Positions 12,760-24,400 of a stretch of 64,000 nucleotides of DNA are shown one piece after another. A program made the translations under genes and the position numbers. This DNA comes from Symsagittifera roscoffensis (lineage: Eukaryota > Xenacoelomorpha > Acoela > Convolutidae). Every line of letters starts with the position of its first letter. The first letter of the stretch is position 1. The stretch covers positions 62,779,253-62,843,252 of the forward strand of contig NC_087062.1 of the NCBI RefSeq assembly GCF_963678635.1, given 5' to 3'. The notes under the pieces are model-generated. The model was not told the DNA's origin. It worked only from the letters and a program-made list of their open reading frames with translations, and ran no database searches.

Positions 12760-13000
12760 CAATTCATAGAGCAGACGCATTTTAACAATTATACGAAAAA
12801 GTTCATTAAAAACATCCGACCCTGCCCACGCTCGATCCCTCTTACTTTGTTGCGGGTCTCCTTCCCTACCTCTACGCTGCAGATCTATGATACCTTGACG
12901 TTAAAGTGCTATTTGTAAAATAATAGTCTGTGTTAATATCCTTAGCATTGGATGTACTTAATAGCTGGTTATTGATCAAGCTGAACACTTTTTGTCGCAA
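12760..13000 (-). repeat. tRNA-derived SINE, copy 2 (mutated B box)
   Basis: This copy starts with the same CAATTCATAGAGCAGACGC as copy 1 and ends with the same TTTTGTCGCAACAAT. The A box is kept, but the B-box region reads GGATCGAGCG, so internal Pol III promotion is probably lost. Confidence 0.6.
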
Positions 13001-13164
13001 CAATACTTGCGTCGCAACAATATTTGCGACTTAAGTTGGAAAAAAGAGAGTTTATACTATAACACAAGCTTTGCTTGTGTGAAGACAAACACTAGCGAGA
13101 ACACGACAAAAAGCAAGTCTAAAAAGTGCTATAAGAAATAGAAATAAGCCTCGAATTAGTAAAA

Positions 13165-13260
13165 ATTCGGCTAGGTCTAGGAATGGATCTGCGACCTACT
13201 TCATTAAAGAGTTTTAAGTCTCACGCACTATCCACTCAGCCACCTACGCTTAACCATCGA
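13165..13260 (-). repeat. tRNA-like SINE head or degenerate tRNA
   Basis: The minus strand reads GGCTGAGTGGATAGTGCG, like the D arm of a class II tRNA, and ends with GGTCGCAGATCC where a B box would be. I could not close an acceptor stem, so a SINE head is more likely than a working tRNA. Confidence 0.4.
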
Positions 13261-15155
13261 CAAACACTAGTCACGAATAAAGCAGCTACATATGCTAATA
13301 AACTACCAATGCCATTCATCAAAAGTGGCATCAAATACAAACAGACACAATTTTACAAATCATAATTTGGAAAAAAAAAACTGAAAGCATCCATACTAAC
13401 TGTCCATGTAACAAATCGGCAAGTATAAATCCACATTATATACAAATTATGCATTTCAATTATTGTTATGTTGTTTGAAACGAAAAGCTTTTTTTGGTTA
13501 ATTTCATGAATTTAAAATGCATCAACTGTGTTAACTTATTACAATTCGAATGCCAAAGCACATGCTATCAAAAAGCTGTAAAGGTGCCTCAAAAGTTGTA
13601 GCTATATTTGCGACTTTGCTTAGAAAAAAAGGTTCATGGTAATACACTAAGCTGACGCTAGTGTAAAAACAACTGTTCCTGGTCAGATTCGAACCCAAAA
13701 ACTTTGCCGTCACAGGCGTATTCTTCATTTCCAGGCTACGTGCCGGACACGCAATGAAGTTTGAATTCATTATGGAACCAAGATACACGTGATGCTGTTA
13801 AACAAGTTTTTAACTCGAAAAAAGTCCATATTCCGGTTTGATAACGCTTGCTAATCGCAAGCGTAATCAGCTGTGTATCATGTCAAGCTTATCTAAAATT
13901 TTATCTATTCACGTGTTTTCTAATAGGATATGTCTGTTAGCATTGAGAAAATTTCCTCCGGTGTCTCCGAATGGCAATCAACCTTACAATACACATCAGA
14001 TATCTCGGTCTCAGGTAATAAAAATTGACCAACAATTTTTGTCTAAGATTAAAATTCATCTTATAACCTAGTCTCGTAAAATCGTACATAGTGATTGTAT
14101 AACAATTTTCCGTATAATTTGCCATATATCGATGGCTTCACGTGTACTAAAACACTGTTATGAAAGTTTTAAAATGATAACTATAGATTAAGGTACTTTC
14201 TTTTCACGCAAAATTTTCACACTGAAGTAAAACTCCATCTAAAGTGATCGACTGATATATCAATTTGAACTCAGTTTAGCTGTGATGCGAACTATGAATA
14301 ACGGTTTGCTTGTTAACGTACTAAACAGAGCCCAGATTTTTATGACGACCATGAATACTGAATCATTCTGTCAGCGAAGAAATTAAAATTCAAAATAAGT
14401 TTGTTTAAATTCTTCTAAATGTAGTTCAAAAATCAAACTGATTCTTGAAGGCTTCATCACATTCTCTCAAATGAAAGCATCGTATATGACCAGCAAACTT
14501 GTAATTTTATAGAACGACGTTACTACTTGATCATATTAGAAAAAAACTCAGAATGGCTGAAGCAGCACTCGTCTTTTTGAGCATCTTTTAGCTTGAGTAG
14601 ACAACAGTTTCAATTTGCTTGCGCATGTTAAAAAATGAAGAACCGATAGAGTTAAAAACGAAATCTAAGATATAAAACACCATATTGGCAAGCAATTGCG
14701 TATTAGGAAAGAATGGGGGGGGGGAGCAGAAGTCATTTTCTCAAGAATTTGATCTCATCGCCACCCAAGGGTCTTCCCTTTGGTACTACTTTCTGACGTC
14801 CATTTTAGGATGACAACCTGAACTTTTTTCGGCTCGCTTTTACTATTCATATTCCCTATGACACCTAGTAATGGATTCCTTCCCCTAAAAAGAAAAAATT
14901 CAACAGTTAAAATAAGTGAAATTTGTACCTAGTAATGAATCCCCCTTTTGCTAAGGGGGAGGGAATAGTTGAAGAGATCCCATTTTTCTATATGCGTCTT
15001 TGGAACCAAACAAACTAATTTTAAGAGCAAAGCAGAAGCATTCTAAAAAACAATCAAATTATTTTATTATACACGCCATGTGACAGATTGCCAACACGCT
15101 TCACGAAAAAATAACGAGTAAAAGGGTCCTTGATTTATTTGTAATTATAAGTCAT

Positions 15156-15446
15156 TTAATCATTGTAAACAGGTAACTTCTCAGTTATTTTTCCTCCCTG
15201 CACACTAGCAAGCGACACAATGCTTGGTCTTCCATGAGCGCATATGAAAGGCGACTCGCACACCTTCAAGTGCTTAATCAAACCATCACACTCCTCTATC
15301 GTCAACTCATCGCCAAACTTGATAGCATATCTACACGCTTCAAGTTTCAACAACTCCAAAACACAGTGTGGCAAGTCTTGATTGAACGCAGTTGCTAATA
15401 GAACACATTCGCTCATCAATTCTTTCGCCAGCAATTTCAAAAAACT
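15156..15446 (-). CDS. MLH3: MLH3 exon 9 (last exon, ACR and CAHGRPS motifs)
   Basis: The acceptor is GGTTGCAG|AG. The exon encodes ACRYAIKFGDELT and FICAHGRPSIVSLA, the other metal-site motifs of MLH3. It ends KLPVYND with TAA at 15158-15156. Human MLH3 continues about 50 residues past this point, so the C-terminal tail is shorter here. Confidence 0.88.
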   Translation of the reverse strand, partial: SFLKLLAKELMSECVLLATAFNQDLPHCVLELLKLEACRYAIKFGDELTIEECDGLIKHLKVCESPFICAHGRPSIVSLASVQGGKITEKLPVYND

Positions 15447-18400
15447 CTGCAACCAAAAATAAACACTCCTAATAAAAAAATAAAACCGGCTCAAGTAATA
15501 TTTTCGAGTGAAATAACAAAAAACCTTTTGTTCAGCTTCTGGCTTATGTTGTACTACAGCGCAATAAACAGCACAGAATGGCAAGGCATTGACTTGAACT
15601 ATTTCTGAATCTGAACAGTAAAACGAATCTATTCCGTATTTCTTGAACAGATTCCGACTTTTAACAAGCTCGTAAGAGGCCTTGTCTAATTCAATGTCAA
15701 TTGTCTCAATCAAAATGGCTGATTTGAGCACGCCATTTCTTGAATTGAGTTCAGTCTTAGCTTCGAATGCATTTCTGATCAAATGATGTAACCTGAATCT
15801 GCAAAATTAACATTCTACATCTTTTACTCATTGTATCGCGCATTGCTCAAAAAAGACATCAATATTCGGTATCCAAATGATTCAAAAATTAAATTCCAGT
15901 CATAATAGTCTGACTGAATTTTATGTTTAGGCGTAAACCTTTCATGTGCTGCATGTTGGTCAATTGCAATAAGATGGAACCCTTTTTCAGTTTCCTTCGC
16001 TGAGAGAATGAACTTCCTTCCAAACTGCCCGATGACATTCAGAGAATCGAGATCTTCCGCATCTAGGTGGAAGCCCGATTTTGAGGTTGATTGTGAGTGT
16101 GCAAAATTATCCCGGACTGAGTGGTTGAAAAAGCCTGTAAATAAAAAAGAAAACAACTTCTTTTCAATACAAAAGTCCTAAAATAATTATGATTGAATAG
16201 CCAAGATTCTGCCCAGTAAAAAATAAAAATCTGAACTAGTACAAAAATCTGATTTAAATAAAAATTTGACCCAAAATCTGACAAAAACAACAAGCCTCAA
16301 AAACATGCGCCTGATTGGCTGAGATCTATATAAAACTGGTTCTCCGACATAAACTTGATTTATAAGCAACAATTAGAAAGCAAACTTGATTTATTGGTAA
16401 GCAATTATTAAGAGCTCAATTGGCATATATACAACCATCGAACCAACTGTGCTCAAACTTTGCATATTTAAGTAATTACTCGGAGCTACTCGCAACAATT
16501 TGTTAACAAGCACAGCATGGTAAGCTAGCCGACAGAAAATGAGACATAAGCCACTAAAAGAAACCAAATTAGTTTAAAAAAATCGCATAATGGACCTAAC
16601 AAATTTTTCATCCAATTGTCTAGAGTGAAGTTCATTTTGAGGATAAAGGGTCAACTTTTAGACTTAAGTAGTATAGAAACCAAATTAACGAAAGAGACGA
16701 TACAATCTAACATAGCATTGCAAGCTGGCGAATCGAAAAAAAAATATTTGAAAAAACTACATCTACAAAAATTTCATTCGTTTGTCTCGACTGATGTTCA
16801 ATTTCAACTTTTGAAGTTTTTACACCCTAGAACATTAAAAAATATATTGCCTTCCAAAAGACACAAAATAAAAATACGCCGAACCATTCAAGTGGAAACA
16901 AAAACAAGTTAAAAAACTGCCCCATAAAAAGTCACTCCTACTGAAATTGTTCCAATTAACTGAAATTTTGGCAATTAATCAAAAAACTTTAACGGCGAGT
17001 TTAGCCACCTTTCAGACTTCCTTTTACAGGGTAACAAATTGATCCTCGCGAGCGAAGGTAGTGTGTTATATTTGTACCGTCTAACTCGGACCGTTTAGTC
17101 CTGAAAAAAAAATCATCACAAATTTTGTCTCGATAAGTCGACCAAATTGATTTTCCGCCGATTGTCTTCTGCTTGTAGAAGAATTCTTTTACAATTCACC
17201 GCTCATACCTTGTATATATAAAAAAATGCTAAAATAAAACTAGTTTGTGGTTCTGTTACAAAATATTAAGACGGAAGTTTCGCGGCACTAAAATTTTTTT
17301 TTAAATATCTGTCTCAATCACGACTGAAAAATAGACTGATGAAAATAGAGAAAAAATCACAAGGAAATTACCTAGTTTTCTTTTAAGCAATTAGTTATAA
17401 GTCAAACAGGAAGGCGGCGGAGGACCACCGTGCTGAAGTGTCAGTTTAAATATGCGGGTAAAATTAATTTTATTATCATCTGTGGTTATATTATATGTTC
17501 ATATCAATTAACAGGGGGTAATTAGAGAATCAGCAAATCACTCAGGAGCTAACTTAGATTTGAATCGCGTTGAAGCTCATGGAATTTCAAACTGTTTATG
17601 ATTGGCACTTTTTTTCGTAAAAATATCCCACTTAGAGACAACTTGATTAATTATCAACTTTTAAGTCAGCTGGAATTCAGAAAGTTCGAGTCAATTTTTG
17701 AAACTAGAAATCATTCACCTTTTTTGAGATCTTAACACTTTTTCTGTTCGTTCGTGGAGTTCCCCGCAATCGACAATGGAAATGAAGTGAACTTGAAAAG
17801 AAATCACAAGTCAAACCGCGAAAAACCAAAGTTTTCGAGAACAAACTTGACCACTTTTTCGCGAAAAAAATAAGCCAAAAAACGAAGTACATAGATGAAA
17901 TCACTTCGTTCTTTTACGCTTAAAAACATTATCGTCAGCAGCATTTCCTTAATATTTGCTACCCATAAAGGTCATTAAAACGATACGTACAGCCTGGCGA
18001 GTTCACAGGTTCCCTTATTTTCTTCAGCACGCAGCTGGAATTCTCGCCTTCCATGTGAAACTCGTGAGACACCTCGCTAAATTTCTGGTTCCAGGCAAAG
18101 GGTGAGGGCAAAGAGTGAGCTTTCATTTTGGTAGAAGGTACGATCAAACTTTGGGTGAGTAAACTGCGACAATGTATTTCACTATTTTCACTTCCAGTAG
18201 ACTTGAAAATATTTTCAACGGATTTGTCAGTTGGATAATATTCATACACAGTTTCGGGTACACAAGACAATGTCCCTTGACTAGGTTGCAATTCTCGGTA
18301 CTTCACAAGACTGCGTTTTTTTGAATTGTGCTTAACACTCAGAGTCTGAATGATTGAATTTCCACAGTATGAAGAACCGATCAAGGGAGTTAAGCTGCAG

Positions 18401-21400
18401 CTAAAACTCCACAATCACTTGAATATTTTCAAAACTCTAAGCAGTGGCGTACACATTTGCAAATCAAATCTTCGCAAAAAGTAGCGCAAATTTTGGAAGC
18501 GAGTGTTTTTTCCACGATCGAGTGCCATATCACAAGCTAAAGAAAACCCAACAGTCGTAATTTGAGCTGCAATGAGATAATCATTTTAAAAATTCAGTGC
18601 CGAAAAAAAATTTTTTCAGAGCGATGATATGAGATATAAGTATCTAAGGATCATTCGTAACGATATTATGAGTAGAAAAGAAACTCCTATAGGTAGAAAA
18701 CTGAACAAAATTGCAAAATAAAAAACAAAGATACTTTAAAATTCAGTCCTTTTTGGCTATATTTTTCGAACTGCATTTTCAGCTGTTTGTATTACGCATC
18801 GCCTTTTTACGCCAGTTTTATTTAAACTTTCAAGAAATGTGTTTTTAAGCGATTTAGTCTTACATATTTCTCGCGATTTTTTGAGTGTCCATGATTTTTT
18901 CCTCATTGCTAGCTACATCTGCTCTTTCTTCTTGCGACCTGTTTCCTGAAAAAATTGATTCATATTTCAACTTGACACAGATTCAAAGTTATGATATTCA
19001 AAGCTTCAGCATTCAGTACTTTTGAATGTTCTGGAATTTGTAGTAGCATTGCTCACTTGGCATGAATCTTGATCAAGTTCTTCTGCTACATTCGTCGCTA
19101 TCAGTTCGTGATTGGAACAACATTTTTCATTTTCTTCGCCTTCAATGGCTTTCAATGGTGTATTATTGTTGGAACAAACTTTCGCAACTAGCGATGAAAC
19201 TATTCTTTCGTCAGTTTCAACATTTACAGCCCTTTTATCACTTTTGACCCAGACCAGTTTGTCATCTGTTGTTACACTGGTAATAGCACTTGCAATTGCT
19301 CTTACAATTGATGGTAAACTGTAGTCTCTTGATTGAACACCAACAAAAGCTATCATGAACTTATTTTTAGCTATATTCGAAGATGACTTGGCATCTGTTA
19401 GCAAGTTTCCAAATAGTTCTCCATCTAAAGGTCGTCTGTTGACAAAAACCATGTCATCTATATACAATTTTGCAAACTTGTGAATAAAAACAGCCACTGT
19501 ACACCTTTCTTGACTATCATGGATGTAAACTCGTTGGAAGTCTTGCTTTCGAAACTTTTGAGAAAAAGCGTTACTTAAGACTTTCAGAAATGACTTTCTC
19601 GGGTAAACGTTAAAGACTATAGTCATATCGGGGATGTTCACCAATGATATCGACACTGTCGGGTTGGCTATACCTATCAGCACTAGTCTTTGTTTCAATC
19701 TGAACACTAATGAGTAAACATTGTTAAGCAATTTATATAATGTTGATTTTGGAACTCAAGACGAACTAACAGGTTTCCTGATGTGATGAAGCCACCTTTT
19801 TCGCAATTGGTATTCTGTGGTAAACATCGCGAACCGTGACAGCAGTGCCTCTACATGATCGAGCAGGCATTCGAAACAAACTGTATCGAGAACCTCGAAA
19901 AACTGCACAATTTGTTTTAGTATTTTGGGTTTTGCACATAGTTTGAATAACAAGTTCACGACACAACTTTCTAATTTTGTAAAGACTTTCTCCACGATAC
20001 CCATAGCAAGAAAATCGATCAGCTGTCTTCGAAGTACACCCTCTTTTCCGCGATATGTCTTCAATATTCCTAAACATTATTTTAGAAGTACATTAGTGAT
20101 GAGGGGGGGGGGGGGGGGGGGCTAGCAAACTTTCAAGCAGCAAAAGTTGTTGAAATTTTAAATCGCCGGGCTATTTTTTTTACCAGACCAGACTCGCAAA
20201 AAGCTAATTAAGATGAATAAAGGAATACTTAAATTTGAATGAAGACCAAAAATGCTGAAGCTTGATCTCTGAATAATCGCTCCAAATTCACAGCAATTAA
20301 AACTGCGTGACAATAACAAAAACTGAGACACATTCAAATTTTGAAGCTTTAAAAATTTGCTGCAATAAATTTCTATTTATTTATGTTTTTAAAAGATAGA
20401 TTCACAGATTGAACCAAAAAACGCACCGCTCATACATTGTGTACATAGATTTAATACCAACGTTGAACTCATCTTTGGTTTGAAATTTTCAATTCATCCA
20501 CTCTTTGCAAAAGATTTAGACAAAGTTTCTCGGTTTAATTTTATCACACAGCAATCGATTGAAAAAAAAAAACCTTTGACAACAACAAGGAAATTGCTTT
20601 GTTCTATTTTATGCTGTTTCAAACACTATTTTAAGTCAAAAAGAAAATAGTAGGACCAAAATTCTATTACACTTGAGATGTAATAACCATGTAATTTTCA
20701 AGAATTTTCACTTCAGACAAGAAGACTATGAGATCAATTCACAGATATCATATTCTGCTTCGCAATATTATAAGTAACATTTTCTCTCGTGGTCTATTTC
20801 AGTGATACTTTCTTAGCCAATTTTCTCTGTCATGTCTCAAATAATTCTTGAATCAGACTTACTTCTGAATTCGAAGCTAAAAACTAAGTTAAAAACATTG
20901 CGCACGCAATTATCACAAAAGGCTCGAATTTACAGTTAATGGAAAGAATAGTTTATTTTTAAAGCAAAATTAATAGAAGCTAAGCTGGACTTCGCAAGTA
21001 CAAAGTGTATAAAGTGTATAAACACTATCAAAAAATATAAACATTGCCCCCTAATGGACTCGAGCCTCCAATCAAAAGTTGAGAGTTTTGAAAGTTGCGC
21101 CGCCATATGATGTCTTTTGAACGCAAGCCACCTGTAAAACACACGCGAATAAAAACACAAGCTTTGCAGTAATTCAAGGTCAAGCAATAACAAAAACAAA
21201 TTTCATGCACGATAAATTTTTTCATATATTTTCTTCAATGATTGACATTTCGCCTGGGAACGGAACGGAAGAATCGAAGACAATTTTCTGCGCTTAACTA
21301 AGAGCTGTTCGCGCTGTTTTTTGTACAAATTTGCTAACATACAGTTCATCATAGCTTTGAATGGGAACATACGCTCAGCTAGTATTTGAACCGCTACATT

Positions 21401-24400
21401 TAACTAACTTTTCTGATGAATCATAAATTTTTTCTGACTTCATGAACGCTGGTAGAAATGGGATTCCAAAAAGCTTTAGAATTCCCAGTTTAAACAGTTT
21501 TAGCTGCTCCCTAAGTTTTTTGAACTTCTGCAGCATTTTCAAGCTTAGTTGATTCGCGAAGCACATAAATCGGTCTTTGTGAACTTTTCGATGAACTTGC
21601 AGTATATCTACCAACCAATGCAGACAGAGATAGCCAAACGATCTATTCATGATACAGGTATTGAGGAGAGTACAGAAGAGAATGTTTATCACAGAAAAGC
21701 TGATGATAAGAAAAAACTCAAAGATGTGTCATCGAAGCTTGGTTTTCCTGAACTCACGGTAAACAGCGTTATTAGAGCTGGAAAATTTGATAAACAACGC
21801 CATCGAATGATGATAGTAGAGCTCCCTTTCCGCAGTAACGCTGAGCTACTAGTCTCAAAGGCTATGGTGGATAAACTTGGCGCTTCTTCCGACATATGGA
21901 AATCACAAGACCTCTGAAAAGAAGAAAGACTATTAAAAAGAAAAGTTCTGAAGAAACGACGTGAGCTTATAGACACAGATTACAGAAGAATAAAATTCGG
22001 AATCTTACCCTACTGCTGAATGGTGAAGTAGTCCCTGTATGACTATGAAGGACCCCTTCATTACTACTACTCAACGCCAGATCACTAAAAAAAAGAAATG
22101 GAATCGCCAATCTTACTGTAGACCTGACTCGACTGAACTCCGATTTGTGCTTGATTACAGAAACCTGGCTCAATGAAACAATTTCTGATGAAACTTTGAA
22201 CTTCCATGGATATGATTGTTCAGGATGGACAGAAAACTCGGAGCTAGCCAAAAAACGAGGGCCGGTGGTGTATGTATCTACTCCAGAAAAGAACTCAACG
22301 CCGTACCTTACAACCCGGAATTTATCGACCCAATCGACTCGTTTTTACTGAAGTAATTTGGTTGAAATACAACCGATCTTATAAGACGATTATAGTTGGA
22401 TACGCCTACTACCCGCCGAACTCAAAAGACGACAACGCTTTTGCTGACTACATCCTAAATGTGCGTGAAGAATTGCAGACACAGTACCTGAACAACACCT
22501 TCATATTACCAGGAGACTTGAACGAGTTTAACCATAACCTACTCAAAGGTTACTCGGACTGGTACCTAAGTAAAAGCCCCCTACGAAAGATCTAAATCAA
22601 CTGGACAAAAAACTCTGCAGTGACCTTAATACGTATCAAGAGCCACAAACATTGAACAGTTTTATCTCATCGGATCAAATTGCAGTGTTTTGTGAACCAG
22701 CGACTGACACCAACCACAAAACCAAAATAGCAATACGAAAAACGGGCGCTCCTGAAAGAATGTGTTTTGGGTTGCAATTCGACAAGCTTAAATTCGAGAA
22801 CCTGGACTTCTGCGATTCTGAACAAGCTTTCAACATACTTCACAGAACTCTAGTGAATCTATTAGATGTTTGTTGTCCAAGAAAAGTGTTCGAATTTCTA
22901 GCAGAGACCCCAGTTTCATGAGAGCGAAACTCAGGAACCTCTTGAATAAAAAATACAAGTTAAAGAAAACGGGAAGGAACATCGACTCTATAGAACTGGC
23001 AGTTAAAAGACGAAATCAAGAAAAACCTGACTAGTAACAAACGAGGATCAGGTGAAAAGAGGTTAACTTCCTTATGGGTACAAAACATATGGGTCAAAGT
23101 GGTAAGGGTGACCCTGGCTCACTGAATGACTACTTTGCCGAAATTTGTACAGCCACAAAATATAGAAACTTTCGTGCGCGAGAACACAAAAAAAAATATT
23201 CTTTCAATTTGAATCAAATATATGAAGATCTCAAAAAAATCCGAAAAACAGCATGTGAACCCGATGAAAAACCTTTCTGTGTATGGAGCGAAAACGCACA
23301 TTCCCTAGAACCGGTCATGAAAATTTTCAACAGATCTCTAGAAACAAATACAGTTCCCAGTCTGATGAAAGGATCCAGAATATTCCCTAACACCAAATGC
23401 AAAAACCCATCAGGAGCTTCCGACTACCGCCCAGTCTTCATCACTCCAGTTTCCGAGACAATGATGGTGAATTGCTACGCATCAGAACAATTACTATCTG
23501 CCCAGAAACCAACATGGTTTTAGAAAACATGCAAGAACTACAACAACAATAATTTCATTACATTAAATAACAATTTTTCCGAAGACCAACGCCGAATCAG
23601 TGAGAACTTTGTCTGTTGACCTAAGTAAAGCATTTGACCTGCACTAACACCATATTGTCATAAAAAAATTGAGCAAAGTCATCCCAGAAATAAACCCTTT
23701 TATGATAAATTGGGTTGCCAGCTTCGAAAACCAATTAGTCGTCACCGAATGCAACAACCTAAGATCTCCAACCGCAAACATAAGTCAAGGTGTCCCACAG
23801 AGCACAGTTTTAGGGCCGATCTTGTTCAAAATCGCTTCGTCAGATTTCAATATGGAACCAGTCAGTAATGCTGAAATGGTCAAGTTTGCTGATGATTCCT
23901 AAAGGATCATACCTGTTTATGGATCGCAAGATGATTCTAGAAACGCAAAGCAGCATATCAAACAATGGTGTTCAGAAAACAATTTTCTCGTCAATGATAA
24001 GAAGTCAAAAGTTATGACAATACACAGCTCACCCTCGCAATGTTCACCCCAGTCTTAGGTAGCGTTGAAGATATCGAAGAAATGAAAATACTCGGAGATA
24101 CCTTCGTTTAAAAAATTCCAGCCACATATCAAAAATTTGTGTAAAAAGTTATCAAGTTCATTTTATCTTCTGTCAAAAATCAAAAGTTTTGGAATGAAAC
24201 TATCAAAATTGAAAAAAAAAGTGTGCCTTGACAGTTTGGGCTTGCGCAAATATAACTACGCTAAGATCCATTGACCGTGTCCAAGAAAAGGCAATGAAAC
24301 TTTGTATCATTGGGAAATTTAATTCTATCGACTCACTCAATGAAAAAACGGATGCCAGCCTACTTCAACAAGTAGAGAAAATCAACTTCAATATTTTACA

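Larger units (their letters stand above)
9636..15155. other. Intergenic region between the TM9SF4-like start and the MLH3 end
   Basis: No conserved coding sequence is seen. From left to right it holds ~600 bp tandem repeats (about 9900-11700), a dispersed AT-rich repeat (about 11800-11970), tRNA-derived SINE copies (12512-13260) and a possible further tRNA-like piece (13675-13760). From 13800 to 15155 I recognise nothing except a G11 tract near 14713. The TM9SF4-like promoter should lie just right of 9635, but I see no clear TATA or initiator signal. Confidence 0.55.
15940..19019. other. MLH3 introns 4-6
   Basis: Intron 6 (16135-17990) holds a dispersed AT-rich repeat at 17590-17925 and a 98-codon plus-strand lysine-rich frame at 16616-16912 with no recognisable motif. 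Introns 4 and 5 hold nothing I can name. Exons 5 (18945-18864) and 6 (18394-17991) lie within this stretch. Confidence 0.5.

Noticed and set aside
13675-13760. Possible tRNA gene on the minus strand (GGTTCGAATCT B box)
   Set aside because: No acceptor stem or D arm closes properly. At most a tRNA-like SINE piece.
15799-15827. A 29 bp intron in MLH3 after a long DQHA exon
   Set aside because: The frame is open, but splicing from 15939 to 15798 with a 140 bp intron restores the conserved DQHAAHER(F)RL sequence, which fits the family far better.
16616-16912. 98-codon plus-strand frame in MLH3 intron 6
   Set aside because: Lys-rich, no recognisable motif, no splice context and AT-rich composition. 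Probably chance.
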